Origin: Massilia agri
GTDB taxonomy: Bacteria; Pseudomonadota; Gammaproteobacteria; Burkholderiales; Burkholderiaceae_D
Length of the DNA: 64,000 nt
Reading direction: 5' to 3'
NCBI RefSeq assembly: GCF_024753255.1
Contig: NZ_JANUHA010000002.1
Span: 248,001-312,000 of the forward strand
How positions within the stretch are numbered: the first letter of the stretch is position 1; each line of letters opens with the position of its first letter. Shown here piece after piece: positions 1 through 8,919 of the stretch. Below the pieces are notes generated by a model that was not told where the DNA came from, did not search any database, and was given only the letters and a program-made list of their open reading frames with translations. The translations under genes were made by a program, and so were the position numbers.

Positions 1-5
1 CCCTT

Positions 6-407
6 GTGAAATTCATTCTCGATAATATCTTCGTGGTGGCGATCGCCGTGATTTCCGGTCTTGCCCTGCTCTGGCCAGCCCTCGCCCCGCGCGGCAAGCG
101 CGCCACCGCCCTGCAGGCGACTCAGATGATCAACCGCGGCAAGACCCTCGTGCTCGACGTCAGGACGGGCGAGGAATTCGCGGCCGGCCACCTGCGCGAC
201 GCGAAACACATCCCGCTGGCAGACTTGGGCAATCGGATCGGCGAGCTGGAAAAGTCGAAGAACCGCACCGTGATCGTTGTGTGCCAGACCGGCGCGCGCG
301 CGGACAAGGCGGTGCGCCAGTTGCAGGCCGCAGGCTTCGAGGACGCGCACGCGCTCGAAGGCGGCCAGGCAGCCTGGGTCGCGGCCGGCCTGCCGGTAAC
401 CAAGTAA
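6..407 (+). CDS. Membrane-anchored rhodanese-like protein
   Basis: The 133-aa protein has one N-terminal membrane segment (about residues 8-27) followed by a single rhodanese domain. The domain carries the active-site loop CQTGAR with Cys93, so a sulfur-transfer role is possible, with the domain tethered to the inner membrane. The start is GTG; only five bases lie upstream, so a longer N-terminus cannot be excluded. It lies 22 bp upstream of a glutaredoxin gene and close to secB, an arrangement common in betaproteobacteria that suggests a shared transcript linked to thiol chemistry and export. The substrate is unknown. Confidence 0.85.
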   Translation: MKFILDNIFVVAIAVISGLALLWPALAPRGKRATALQATQMINRGKTLVLDVRTGEEFAAGHLRDAKHIPLADLGNRIGELEKSKNRTVIVVCQTGARADKAVRQLQAAGFEDAHALEGGQAAWVAAGLPVTK

Positions 408-429
408 AACCTTTTAGGAAGGAAGCATC

Positions 430-693
430 ATGAGCCAACACGTCGTTCTCTACCACACCGCCAGCTGCCCCTATTGCGTGCGCGCCGAGCGCCTGCTCGA
501 AGCCAAGGGCGTGACCGACATCGAACGCATCCGCGTCGACCTGGACCCGGAACAGCGCCAGATCATGATGCAGCGCACCGGCCGCCGCACCGTGCCCCAG
601 ATCTACGTGGGCGACACCCATGTGGGCGGTTTCGACGACCTGTATGCGCTCGACCAGGCGGGCCGCCTGGATCCGTTGCTGGCTGGACAGTAA
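430..693 (+). CDS. grxC: Glutaredoxin 3
   Basis: This 87-aa single-domain glutaredoxin reduces disulfides and glutathione mixed disulfides in the cytoplasm using glutathione. The dithiol active site CPYC is at residues 13-16. The TVPQIYV cis-proline motif and the following GG(F)DD glutathione-binding turn are intact. Length matches GrxC. An AGGAAGGAAG ribosome-binding site lies just before the ATG. It follows the rhodanese gene and precedes secB. Confidence 0.93.
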   Translation: MSQHVVLYHTASCPYCVRAERLLEAKGVTDIERIRVDLDPEQRQIMMQRTGRRTVPQIYVGDTHVGGFDDLYALDQAGRLDPLLAGQ

Positions 694-842
694 GTACGTA
701 CTTCGGCCCGCTTTGACGGGCTTCGGCGCCTGCGTCGGCGGGGGTATTGCATCCAAATTGATTTTGATACAATTGCCCTCGCGTTTGACCAAAGCACCGG
801 GACGGCGCGTCCGTCCACCATTACTTAAAACGAAAGCGTTCC

Positions 843-1301
843 ATGTCCGACGAAAACCTGCAACCAGTATTCCAAATCCAACGCGTCTACCTGAAAGACA
901 TGTCGCTGGAACAACCGAATTCCCCGGCCATCTTCCTCGAGCAGGAAGCCCCGACCATCGAAGTGTCGCTGGACGTCGGCGCCGAAGGCATCGCTGAAGG
1001 CATCTACGAGTCGACCGTGACCATCACCGTCACCGCCAAGGTCAAGGACAAGGTCGCTTTCCTGGTCGAAGGCAAGCAGGCTGGCATCTTCGAAGCCCGC
1101 AACATCCCGGCCGAGCAGATGGATCCGCTGCTGGGCATCGGCTGCCCGAATATCGTGTACCCGTACCTGCGCGCCAACATCGCCGACGTGATCAGCCGCG
1201 CCGGCTTCCCGCCGGTGCACCTGGCCGAGATCAACTTCGAAGCCTTCTACGCACAGCGCCAGCAGGCGATGGCACAAGCTGCCGCAGCACCTGCACAATA
1301 A
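843..1301 (+). CDS. secB: Protein-export chaperone SecB
   Basis: The 152-aa protein matches SecB over its full length, including the N-terminal region with [10 protein letters not shown], the acidic strand region that contacts SecA, and the conserved [31 protein letters not shown] stretch (given here as landmarks). SecB tetramers keep preproteins unfolded and deliver them to SecA. A possible promoter (TTGCAT at 747-752, TACAAT at 768-773) lies upstream, but its 15-bp spacer is short. A strong hairpin follows the stop. Confidence 0.96.
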   Translation: MSDENLQPVFQIQRVYLKDMSLEQPNSPAIFLEQEAPTIEVSLDVGAEGIAEGIYESTVTITVTAKVKDKVAFLVEGKQAGIFEARNIPAEQMDPLLGIGCPNIVYPYLRANIADVISRAGFPPVHLAEINFEAFYAQRQQAMAQAAAAPAQ

Positions 1302-1312
1302 GTTGTCCCCTT

Positions 1313-1337
1313 GCGGACGCCGCACTGCGGCGTCCGC
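1313..1337 (+). terminator. Perfect 11-bp hairpin after secB
   Basis: GCGGACGCCGC and its exact reverse complement are separated by a 3-nt loop, 11 nt after the secB stop. No T-run follows, so it may be an mRNA-stabilising 3' stem or a weak terminator rather than a classical intrinsic one. Confidence 0.5.
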
Positions 1338-1390
1338 TGCCTCCCCGGCGTCCCGCTTCCCCGCGGCGGCATGATCCTCCTGGACCCGCC

Positions 1391-1831
1391 ATGAACCCAT
1401 ACCGCCTTCTCGCAAGCCTGCTGCTCGTGGCAGCGCCAGCCGTGTCCGCCTTCGAGTTCAAGAGCGTCGGCGCGCCTTCGGTGATCCTGTATGACACGCC
1501 GTCGCCCAAGGGAACGAAGATGTATGTCGCCCCGCGCGGCATGCCGCTGCAGGTCGTGTCGAGCTACGGTGACTGGGTCAAGGTGCGCGACGCCAACGGC
1601 GAGCTGGCCTGGACCGAAGCCAAGGGATTGAGCGCCCGCCGCAACGTGATCGTGCGCACGCCCGGCGCCAAGGTGTTCGCCGGGCCCGACGAGAATGCCC
1701 AGGTCCTGATGACGGCCGACAAGGGCGTCGTGCTGGAACTGGTCGACCCGACCGCGCTCGCCTGGATCCGTGTGCGCCACCGCGACGGCATCAACGGCTA
1801 TGTCCGGTCGAACGATATCTGGGGCCTGTGA
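1391..1831 (+). CDS. Secreted SH3-domain protein
   Basis: The 146-aa protein begins with a signal peptide (about residues 1-20, ending VSA). Two bacterial SH3-like repeats follow: one around [19 protein letters not shown] and one around [18 protein letters not shown]. Such domains often bind peptidoglycan or other periplasmic partners. It sits between secB and gpsA on the same strand, the usual place for this family in Burkholderiales. The molecular role is unknown. Confidence 0.8.
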   Translation: MNPYRLLASLLLVAAPAVSAFEFKSVGAPSVILYDTPSPKGTKMYVAPRGMPLQVVSSYGDWVKVRDANGELAWTEAKGLSARRNVIVRTPGAKVFAGPDENAQVLMTADKGVVLELVDPTALAWIRVRHRDGINGYVRSNDIWGL

Positions 1832-1850
1832 TGCCCAAAGGCGAAACCAC

Positions 1851-2882
1851 ATGCTAGAACAGAAAAAACCTACCAAAATCACCGTCCTCGGCGCCGGCGC
1901 CTGGGGCACCGCCGTGGCGATCGCGCTCGCCAGCCGCCACGACGTGCTGCTGTGGGGCCGCAACCCGGCCCAGATGGCCGAGACCGAGGCCGCGCGCGAG
2001 AACCTGCATTACCTGCCGGGCCATCCGCTCCCTGGCGCCCTGCGCGTGAGCGCCGATTTCGAACAAGCCCTGGCCCACGTGATCGACGCCGGTGTCGACG
2101 ATGCGCCGCTCCTGATCCTGGCCTGCCCGGTGGCCGGCCTGCGCCCCCTGCTGGGCCAGCTGAAAGGCCGCAAGATCCCCAACGCCGTGTGGCTGTGCAA
2201 GGGCTTCGAAGCCGGCACCAGCCTGCTGCCGCACCAGGTGGCGGCCGAGGTGCTGGGCAATGACATCCCCGTCGCCGCCCTGTCCGGCCCCTCGTTTGCG
2301 CAGGAAGTGGCGCGCGCCCTGCCCTGCGCCCTGTCCGTGGCCTCGACCTCCGAGCAGCTGCGTGAACGCGTGGTGGCTGCGGCGCACGGCAACAATATGC
2401 GCGTCTATTCCTGCGACGACATGATCGGCGTGGAAGTGGGCGGCGCGGTCAAGAACGTGATGGCGATCGCCACCGGCGCTTCCGACGGCCTGGGACTGGG
2501 CCTGAATGCGCGCGCGGCCCTGGTCACGCGCGGCCTGGCCGAGATCACCCGCCTGGGCGTGCACCTGGGCGCCCAGGCCCATACCTTCATGGGCCTGACC
2601 GGCATGGGCGACCTGATCCTGACCTGCACCGGCGACCTGTCGCGCAACCGGCGCGTCGGCCTGGCGCTGGCGCAGGGCAAGCAGCTGGACGCCATCGTGG
2701 CGGAACTGGGTCACGTGGCCGAAGGCGTGCCCTGTGCGAAGTCGGTGCGCGAGCTGGCGCGCAGGCTGGGGGTGGACATGCCGATCACCGAGGCGGTGGC
2801 CGCGGTGCTGTTCGATGGAGTACCGGCCACCGAGATGGCGCAACGCCTGCTGGCGCGCGATCCGCGCGACGAGCTGGCCTAA
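1851..2882 (+). CDS. gpsA: Glycerol-3-phosphate dehydrogenase [NAD(P)+]
   Basis: The 343-aa enzyme reduces dihydroxyacetone phosphate to sn-glycerol 3-phosphate for phospholipid synthesis in the cytoplasm. The N-terminal Rossmann fingerprint [14 protein letters not shown] is intact, as are the [10 protein letters not shown] region, the catalytic-lysine segment [13 protein letters not shown], and the C-terminal [17 protein letters not shown] motif. An upstream in-frame ATG at 1770 lies inside the preceding gene, so the ATG at 1851 is preferred; it gives the normal GpsA N-terminus. Confidence 0.95.
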   Translation: MLEQKKPTKITVLGAGAWGTAVAIALASRHDVLLWGRNPAQMAETEAARENLHYLPGHPLPGALRVSADFEQALAHVIDAGVDDAPLLILACPVAGLRPLLGQLKGRKIPNAVWLCKGFEAGTSLLPHQVAAEVLGNDIPVAALSGPSFAQEVARALPCALSVASTSEQLRERVVAAAHGNNMRVYSCDDMIGVEVGGAVKNVMAIATGASDGLGLGLNARAALVTRGLAEITRLGVHLGAQAHTFMGLTGMGDLILTCTGDLSRNRRVGLALAQGKQLDAIVAELGHVAEGVPCAKSVRELARRLGVDMPITEAVAAVLFDGVPATEMAQRLLARDPRDELA

Positions 2883-2922
2883 AACATTGAGGGGCGCTGG
2901 CGGCGCTAGTGCTGTTCAGTTT

Positions 2923-3035
2923 AGTAGGGTGCACGGCTTTGCCGTGCGCGCGTTCAGCTCCCATGTGAATGGATGCTGCATATGCAGTTCACACACTGTT
3001 TGAACGCGCGGACGGCATAGCCGTCCACCCTACCA
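2923..3035. repeat. REPIN-like double-hairpin intergenic repeat
   Basis: Two arms of about 34 bp face each other across a roughly 45-bp centre. Each arm is itself a hairpin: GCACGGC-ttt-GCCGTGC on the left and GGACGGC-ata-GCCGTCC on the right. The arms share the outer AGGGTG and inner CGCGCGTTCA segments in inverted orientation with few differences. This matches a pair of REP elements in inverted orientation, placed between convergent gpsA and cupin genes, where it could also stop transcription from both sides. Confidence 0.75.
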
Positions 3036-3042
3036 TAGGGTG

Positions 3043-3417
3043 TCAGTTGCCGGAACCGCGCGGATCCCGCGTCGGTCCGCCCGTGCGCACCGGGCCCAGC
3101 AGGATGGTCATGAGGGCGACCGCGTCCTTGTTGGCGCGGATCGCATGCGGCTCGCCGCCCGCCAGATAAACCATCTCGTTCGGCCGCAGGATCGTCGTGC
3201 GTCCGTGCGCATCGAAGGCGATTTCCCCTTCCAGGCAGACGAGGGTCATCTCGCCCTCGACCCGGTGCTCGGGCATCGGTTTTTCCTTCGGCAGCACGAG
3301 CCGGATCAGCTCCATGTGCTCGGTCTTCACCAGCGCGATCGAGGTGAAGTGGGCGATGTCGTCGTCGCCGCGCTGCAAGGCGATGCGTTCGCCCGATACT
3401 GCATGTTGCAAGGCCAT
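3043..3417 (-). CDS. Small cupin-domain protein
   Basis: The 124-aa single-domain cupin contains the segment MPEHRVEGEMTLVCLEGEI and a second cupin motif around YLAGGEPHAI. The first motif has H and E ligands but departs from the full HxH pattern. A good ribosome-binding site (GGAGGG) precedes the ATG at 3417, so the longer open frame upstream is rejected. Proteins of this kind are often small-molecule sensors or isomerases; no substrate can be assigned. It is read just after the DUF2461 gene on the same strand. Confidence 0.75.
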   Translation of the reverse strand: MALQHAVSGERIALQRGDDDIAHFTSIALVKTEHMELIRLVLPKEKPMPEHRVEGEMTLVCLEGEIAFDAHGRTTILRPNEMVYLAGGEPHAIRANKDAVALMTILLGPVRTGGPTRDPRGSGN

Positions 3418-3434
3418 GTGTCGCCCTCCTCTGT

Positions 3435-4127
3435 CTAGTCTTCTTCCTGGAACACCTCCGGCACGCTGCGCAGCCAGGTGACCAGCGCGAACGCGTCCTT
3501 CATGCCGCTGGCCAGCTGCGGCACCAGGAGTTCGGGGCGGTTCAGCAGCAGCGGCACCTCGATCCACACGAAATAGCTTTTCAGCTTCAGGTACTCGACC
3601 AGCGGGTGGTTCGGGTCGATGCCCTTCGGCGGGCGCTGCAAGGTGTCTTCGAACTGCAGGTCGCCGTAGGTCGCGCGGAGATGCTTATTCTTCAACATTT
3701 TCTGGAAGCCTGTCGCATCGTTGACGACGTGCTCGCGGATGGCCTTCAGGCGGTGCGCCGGCGGCAGGTACTCGCCCGCGCCGAACAGCAGCTTGCCGTC
3801 GGCCTCGATGTGGAAGTAGTAGGTCGGCCCGCCCGCGGCGCTGGGACGGCGCTTGTTCAGGGGTGCGATGCCCGCCGAGAAATGGGTTTTATAGGGGCGC
3901 TTGTCCTTGGCGAAGCGCACGTCGCGGTGGATGCGGAACAGCGCCTTCTTCGGGTCGCAGCCGGCCACCTGTTTGTCGAAGGCGCCCAGCTCCTTGATGA
4001 GTTCCGTGACGACGTCGAGGAATTCCGCGCGCAGGATGTCGTAGCGCGGCTTGTTCATGATGAACCAGGGGCGGTTGTTGTTCTCGCTGAGCTCGCTTAA
4101 AAATTGCGTCAGGTCACGCAGGTGCAT
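3435..4127 (-). CDS. DUF2461 (TIGR02453) family protein
   Basis: The 230-aa protein matches the DUF2461 family over its whole length, with LRDLTQFLSELSENNNRPWF at the start, then RIHRDVRFAKDKRPYKTH and YYFHIEADGKLLFGAGEY. The family is widespread in bacteria and fungi and has no established function. The start at 4127 gives the family's usual N-terminus. It is followed 17 bp later by the cupin gene. Confidence 0.85.
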   Translation of the reverse strand: MHLRDLTQFLSELSENNNRPWFIMNKPRYDILRAEFLDVVTELIKELGAFDKQVAGCDPKKALFRIHRDVRFAKDKRPYKTHFSAGIAPLNKRRPSAAGGPTYYFHIEADGKLLFGAGEYLPPAHRLKAIREHVVNDATGFQKMLKNKHLRATYGDLQFEDTLQRPPKGIDPNHPLVEYLKLKSYFVWIEVPLLLNRPELLVPQLASGMKDAFALVTWLRSVPEVFQEED

Positions 4128-4153
4128 GCAATGGTCCGAAGTGTTTTGAATGG

Positions 4154-5362
4154 CTATTTGAGGCGCGGGCGCTTGCCGACGGTGACGTCGAGCGTGGACT
4201 CGCGGTTCTGGCGCAGGATGCGCAGCGGGGCTTTTTCGCCCGGCTCGAGCTGGGCGATCAGGTTGAGCATCTCGCTGGTGTTCGCCACTTCCTTGCCGCC
4301 GACAGCGACCAGGATGTCGCCCGGGCGCATGCCGGCGCGGTCGGCCGGTCCGCCGCGCACGACGCCGGCAATGATGGCGCCGCTGTTCTTGCCCAGGCCA
4401 AAACTCTCCGCCAGTTCGGGCGTGATGTCCTGCGATTCGATGCCGATCCAGCCGCGCACCACCTGGCCGTGCTTGACGATGGCGTCCAGCACGTTCTTCG
4501 CCGTGCTGACGGGGATGGCGAAGCCGATGCCCACCGAGCCGCCGGTCTGCGAATAGATCGCCGAGTTGATTCCCAATAGATGGCCGTTGGTATCGACCAG
4601 CGCACCGCCCGAATTACCGAAGTTGATGGCGGCGTCGGTCTGGATGAAGTTCTCGAAATTGTTGATGTGCAGGTTGTTGCGGCCCAGCGCGGAGATGATG
4701 CCGAGGGTGACGGTCTGGCCCACGCCAAAGGGGTTGCCGATCGCCAGCACCACGTCGCCCACGCGGGCGGCTTCCGGGTTGCCCAGCACCATGACGGGCA
4801 GGTTGCGCGCCGAGATGCGGATCACGGCGAGATCCGTTTCCGGGTCGGTGCCGACGATGCGCGCCGCCGCTTTCCTGCCGTCGGCCAGGCCCACCTCGAT
4901 CACGTCGGCGCCCTCGACCACGTGGTTGTTGGTCAGGATGTAGCCGTCGCCGCTGACGATGACGCCCGAGCCGAGGCTGGCCATCTGCTCGTCGGGCGGC
5001 ATGCGGTCGCCGAAGAAGCGGCGGAAGAAGGGGTCCTTCAGCAGCGGATGGGTCTCGCGCGAGGCCTTGCTGGTGAGGATGTTGACCACGGCCGGCATGG
5101 CGCGCCCGGCCGCCTCGCGGTAGCTGCCGGAGGCCGGCAGCGCCGCGCCCTGCAGCACCGGCACGGCGGCATTGCCCGAGCCGATCCGGACCTGGGTCGG
5201 GGCACGCTCGAGCCATTCGGGCCGCATGGTGGCAACGACGAAATAGAGCGCCAGCGCCACCGTCACCACCTGGGCGAACAGCAGCCACAGGCGCCTCATC
5301 GCCCCGGGCTGGCGCCGGGGGCGGATGGCTTGCGGGCGAAGCTCGTGGACGCTGTCGTTCAC
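4154..5362 (-). CDS. DegS/AlgW-type membrane-anchored serine protease with one PDZ domain
   Basis: The 402-aa protein has one N-terminal membrane anchor (about residues 23-45), a trypsin-like domain with catalytic triad His147 (TNNHVV), Asp177 (TDLAVI) and Ser251 (GNSGGAL), and a single C-terminal PDZ domain (about 290-395). One anchor plus one PDZ matches DegS/AlgW/HhoB rather than the two-PDZ DegP. These proteases act in the periplasm in envelope-stress sensing, usually by cleaving an anti-sigma factor. The start is GTG at 5362, three bases from the mscL stop, so the two are probably cotranscribed. Confidence 0.88.
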   Translation of the reverse strand: MNDSVHELRPQAIRPRRQPGAMRRLWLLFAQVVTVALALYFVVATMRPEWLERAPTQVRIGSGNAAVPVLQGAALPASGSYREAAGRAMPAVVNILTSKASRETHPLLKDPFFRRFFGDRMPPDEQMASLGSGVIVSGDGYILTNNHVVEGADVIEVGLADGRKAAARIVGTDPETDLAVIRISARNLPVMVLGNPEAARVGDVVLAIGNPFGVGQTVTLGIISALGRNNLHINNFENFIQTDAAINFGNSGGALVDTNGHLLGINSAIYSQTGGSVGIGFAIPVSTAKNVLDAIVKHGQVVRGWIGIESQDITPELAESFGLGKNSGAIIAGVVRGGPADRAGMRPGDILVAVGGKEVANTSEMLNLIAQLEPGEKAPLRILRQNRESTLDVTVGKRPRLK

Positions 5363-5779
5363 TTAGTTTGACTTTTTCAGGGAATCGCGGATGTCACGCA
5401 GCAGCAGGATCTCTTCCTTCTCGGCGGCCGTGGGCGCCTCGACCGGACCACGCAGGCGGTTCACGATGCGCACCATTTGGAAGATGACAAATGCCAGCAG
5501 GATGAAGTTCAACAAAATCGTCAGGAAATTGCCGTAGGCGAGAACGGCGCCGGCCTTCTGCGCCTCCGCCAGCGGCAAGGACGTGCTCTGGCCGTTGAGG
5601 GGAAGGTAATAATTGGAGAAATCGAGGCCGCCAAACAACATGCTGATGGGCGGCATGATGACGTCTTTGACGAGGGAATCGACGATGCGTCCGAACGCGC
5701 CCCCGATGATGACACCGACCGCAAGATCGACGACGTTGCCGCGCATTGCGAACGTTTTGAACTCTCCCAACATGGACAT
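5363..5779 (-). CDS. mscL: Large-conductance mechanosensitive channel
   Basis: The 138-aa inner-membrane channel opens under high membrane tension and relieves hypo-osmotic shock. It has the N-terminal amphipathic helix, TM1 with the signature [20 protein letters not shown], a periplasmic loop, TM2 (about residues 79-103) and a charged C-terminal helix. An AAGGAAAG ribosome-binding site precedes the ATG. It directly abuts the downstream protease gene. Confidence 0.95.
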   Translation of the reverse strand: MSMLGEFKTFAMRGNVVDLAVGVIIGGAFGRIVDSLVKDVIMPPISMLFGGLDFSNYYLPLNGQSTSLPLAEAQKAGAVLAYGNFLTILLNFILLAFVIFQMVRIVNRLRGPVEAPTAAEKEEILLLRDIRDSLKKSN

Positions 5780-6004
5780 GGCTTTCCTTTCATTGTTATT
5801 GAACCGCTATGTTTCATGATACCCCAAGCTTTTATGCTGCGGATGCACATCCGTGTTCGCGCGTGGACAAGCACGAATATTCGCTCTAGATGTGTCCGCT
5901 TGATAATTTTTTTCCAATCGGTATTGCCCTTCACATATAATTTTGTGTTGCTGGAAGCTCTTTATTAATTCTTAAGATTCGTATTTTCACGGAGTGGGGT
6001 TGGT

Positions 6005-6619
6005 ATGAGTAATGAAAAGCAGGTCGATTCAGGCCGACGCGGACTGCTGGTCGCAACATGCGCCGCAGGCGGCGTCGTCGGGGTATCCACGGCGGGGGTT
6101 CTCGTCAGCACCTTCCAGCCGTCCGAGCGCGCGAAAGCCGCCGGCGCCCCCGTCGAAGTCGACATCTCCGACGTCAAGCCCGGCGAGATGAAGGTCGTCG
6201 AATGGCGCGGTAAGCCGGTCTGGATTTTGCGCCGCACCCCGGAGATGCTGGCCACCCTCGAGAAGGTCAGCGGCGAGCTGGCTGACCCGAACTCCGAAAA
6301 AGTCTTCCAGCTGCCGATGCCCGAGTACGCGAAGAACCCGTACCGCGCCAGAACCGAGCACAAGGAAGTGCTCGTTACCGTCGGCATCTGCTCGCACCTG
6401 GGCTGCTCGCCCTCCTCGCGCCTGGCCGCCGGCCCCCAACCCAACCTCCCGGACGACTGGCCGGGCGGCTTCCTCTGCCCCTGCCACGGTTCGACCTTCG
6501 ACCTGTCCGCGCGCGTGTTCCAGAACAAGCCTGCGCCGACGAATATGGATGTCCCACCGTACATGTACCTGTCCGATAACAAGCTGGTGATCGGCAAAGA
6601 CGAAAAAGGGGAGGCATAA
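6005..6619 (+). CDS. petA: Ubiquinol-cytochrome c reductase, Rieske iron-sulfur subunit
   Basis: The 204-aa Rieske protein is the first gene of the bc1 operon. It has an N-terminal twin-arginine-like signal (RRGLLVA at 11-17) that also acts as membrane anchor. The 2Fe-2S ligands are Cys129/His131 in CSHLGC and Cys158/His161 in CPCHGS. It transfers electrons from ubiquinol to cytochrome c1 on the periplasmic side. petB begins 1 bp after its stop. A TATAAT at 5936-5941 upstream is a candidate -10 element. Confidence 0.96.
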   Translation: MSNEKQVDSGRRGLLVATCAAGGVVGVSTAGVLVSTFQPSERAKAAGAPVEVDISDVKPGEMKVVEWRGKPVWILRRTPEMLATLEKVSGELADPNSEKVFQLPMPEYAKNPYRARTEHKEVLVTVGICSHLGCSPSSRLAAGPQPNLPDDWPGGFLCPCHGSTFDLSARVFQNKPAPTNMDVPPYMYLSDNKLVIGKDEKGEA

Positions 6620-6620
6620 C

Positions 6621-8036
6621 ATGGGCGGTCCATTCAAGGAAACGCAAGTGCCGGCCAACGCGCCGGTCGGCCAGAAGGCGCTGGCCTGGGTCGACGACCG
6701 CTTCCCGCTGTCGAAGCTGTGGAACGACCAGTGGGGCAAGTACTACGCACCCAAGAACTTCAACATCTGGTACCTGTTCGGCTCCCTGGCCATGCTGGTG
6801 CTGGTGCTGCAGATCGTCACCGGCATCTTCCTGACCATGCACTACAAGCCGGACGCCAACCTGGCCTTCGGCTCGGTCGAATACATCATGCGGGAAGTGC
6901 CGTGGGGCTGGCTGGTGCGCTACATGCACTCGACCGGCGCCTCGATGTTCTTCATCGTGGTCTACCTGCACATGGCCCGCGGCCTGATGTACGGCTCCTA
7001 CCGCAAGCCGCGCGAACTGATCTGGCTGTTCGGCTTCGCGATCTTCCTGTGCCTGATGGCGGAAGCCTTCTTCGGCTACCTGCTGCCATGGGGCCAGATG
7101 TCCTACTGGGGCGCCCAGGTGATCGTCAACCTGTTCGGCGCGATTCCCGTGATCGGCCCGGACCTGTCGCTGTGGATCCGCGGCGACTACGTGGTCTCGG
7201 ACGCGACCCTGAACCGCTTCTTCGCCTTCCACGTCATCGCCCTGCCGCTGGTCATCCTCGGCCTGGTCGCCGCCCACCTGATCGCGCTGCACGAAGTCGG
7301 CTCGAACAATCCTGACGGCATCGAGATCAAGGACAACCTGGACGCGGACGGCCACCCGGTCGACGGCATCATGTCGCACCCGTATTACTCGACCAAGGAC
7401 TTCTTCGGCGTGTCGGTGTTCCTGCTGATCTTCTCGGCGGTCGTGTTCTTCGCGCCCGAGATGGGCGGCTACTTCCTGGAGTACAACAACTTCCTCCCGG
7501 CCGACTCAATGAAGACCCCGCCGCACATCGCGCCGACCTGGTACTTCACCCCGTTCTACTCGGTGCTGCGTGCGACCACCGCGGACTTCATGTACGTGCT
7601 GATGGTGGCCGTCGCCGCCTACGTCGTGTTCATCTGGCTGAAGTCCCGCCTGGCCTACAAGACCAAGATCGCGATCGCCGTCATCGGCCTGGTCCTGATC
7701 GTCGGCATGCTGCCGCAGGTGCTGGATGCGAAGTTCTGGGGCGTGGTGCTGTTCGGCTCCTCGGTCGTGATCATCGCCTTCCTGCCGTGGCTGGACCACT
7801 CGCCGGCGCGCTCGATCCGCTACCGTCCGGACTGGCACAAGTGGGTGTACGCCCTGTTCGGCCTGTGTTTCGTGACCCTGGGCTACCTGGGCACCCAGCT
7901 GCCGACGCCGGCCTACACCATCATCTCGCAAGTGGCGACCCTGCTGTACTTTGCGTTCTTCCTGTTGATGCCGTGGTGGAGCACGATGGGCCGGTTCAAG
8001 CCGGTCCCGACGCGCCTGACCTTCACGCCGCACTAA
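6621..8036 (+). CDS. petB: Ubiquinol-cytochrome c reductase, cytochrome b subunit
   Basis: The 471-aa polytopic membrane protein is the quinone-binding core of the bc1 complex. It shows the conserved amphipathic start with WNIWYLFGSLAMLVLVLQ-type sequence, haem-ligand histidine pairs in helices B and D (MHS, YLHMARG, FFAFHVIALP and AAHLIALHE), and the PEW-loop-equivalent region around APTWYFTPFYSVLRA. It is full length (cytochrome b6 and subunit IV parts in one chain). It lies between petA and petC in one operon. Confidence 0.96.
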   Translation: MGGPFKETQVPANAPVGQKALAWVDDRFPLSKLWNDQWGKYYAPKNFNIWYLFGSLAMLVLVLQIVTGIFLTMHYKPDANLAFGSVEYIMREVPWGWLVRYMHSTGASMFFIVVYLHMARGLMYGSYRKPRELIWLFGFAIFLCLMAEAFFGYLLPWGQMSYWGAQVIVNLFGAIPVIGPDLSLWIRGDYVVSDATLNRFFAFHVIALPLVILGLVAAHLIALHEVGSNNPDGIEIKDNLDADGHPVDGIMSHPYYSTKDFFGVSVFLLIFSAVVFFAPEMGGYFLEYNNFLPADSMKTPPHIAPTWYFTPFYSVLRATTADFMYVLMVAVAAYVVFIWLKSRLAYKTKIAIAVIGLVLIVGMLPQVLDAKFWGVVLFGSSVVIIAFLPWLDHSPARSIRYRPDWHKWVYALFGLCFVTLGYLGTQLPTPAYTIISQVATLLYFAFFLLMPWWSTMGRFKPVPTRLTFTPH

Positions 8037-8058
8037 TCACGAGCACAAGGACAAGAAC

Positions 8059-8820
8059 ATGAAATTTGCGAAGAAACTGATCGCGGTCCTGGCCCTGGTG
8101 CCGGGACTGGCATTCGCCGCGGAAGGCGGCTTCCCGCTCGAGCGCGCCCCGGACCGCCACGACCTGTCGTCGCTGCAGAATGGCGCCAAGCTCTTCATCA
8201 ACCACTGCCTCAACTGCCACTCGGCCTCCGCCATGCGCTACAACCGCCTGCGCGACCTTGGCCTGACCGAGAAGCAGATCCAGGACAACCTGTTGTTTTC
8301 GCAAGACAAGGTCGGCGGCATGATGACGACGGCCATGCGCCCGGACGACGCCAAGGCCTGGTTCGGCGCCGTGCCGCCGGACCTGTCGGTGATCGCCCGC
8401 GCGAAATCCTCGCCCTCGGGCACCGGCGCGGACTACCTGTACACCTACCTGCGCACCTTCTACAAGGACGATACCCGCCCGACCGGCTGGAACAATATGG
8501 TGGTGCCGAACGTGGCCATGCCGCACGTGATGTGGCAGCAGCAGGGCATCCGCCAGGCGAAATTCGCCGAAGAGAAGGACCCGCACGACGCCGGCAAGAT
8601 GATCCACAAGTTCGTCGGTTTCGAGCAGGTTTCGCCGGGCACGATGAGCCAGCAGGAATTCGACACCGCGACTGCCGACCTGGTTGCCTACCTGAGCTGG
8701 ATGGCTGAGCCAGCGCAAGGCCAACGTAAGAAGTTGGGCGTTATTGTGTTGATCTTCCTGTCCATTTTCGCCTTCCTGGCCTGGCGCCTGAACGAATCGT
8801 ACTGGAAGGAAGTGAAGTAA
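8059..8820 (+). CDS. petC: Ubiquinol-cytochrome c reductase, cytochrome c1
   Basis: The 253-aa protein has a cleavable signal peptide (residues 1-20, ending AFA). The covalent haem site CLNCH is at 50-54, the distal Met ligand lies in the NVAMPHVMWQ region, and a C-terminal membrane anchor (about 229-245) keeps the haem domain in the periplasm. It accepts electrons from the Rieske centre. It is the last gene of petABC, and a hairpin with a short T-run follows. Confidence 0.95.
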   Translation: MKFAKKLIAVLALVPGLAFAAEGGFPLERAPDRHDLSSLQNGAKLFINHCLNCHSASAMRYNRLRDLGLTEKQIQDNLLFSQDKVGGMMTTAMRPDDAKAWFGAVPPDLSVIARAKSSPSGTGADYLYTYLRTFYKDDTRPTGWNNMVVPNVAMPHVMWQQQGIRQAKFAEEKDPHDAGKMIHKFVGFEQVSPGTMSQQEFDTATADLVAYLSWMAEPAQGQRKKLGVIVLIFLSIFAFLAWRLNESYWKEVK

Positions 8821-8830
8821 ATTCGCTTTC

Positions 8831-8894
8831 ATTGCCCGGTTGGCTATAATACGGGCAATCATTTTTCGGGGTGAATCGCTAGGCGCTTCACCCC
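8831..8894 (+). promoter_or_regulatory. petC terminator hairpin overlapping the sspA promoter, with a second leader hairpin
   Basis: ATTGCCCG (8831-8838) pairs with CGGGCAAT (8852-8859) and is followed by CATTTTTC, a plausible intrinsic terminator. The loop contains TATAAT (8845-8850), a likely -10 for sspA. A second perfect stem, GGGGTGAA (8868-8875) with TTCACCCC (8887-8894), would lie in the sspA 5' leader. Confidence 0.55.
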
Positions 8895-8919
8895 ATTGTT
8901 TCTTGAAGGACTACAAACC

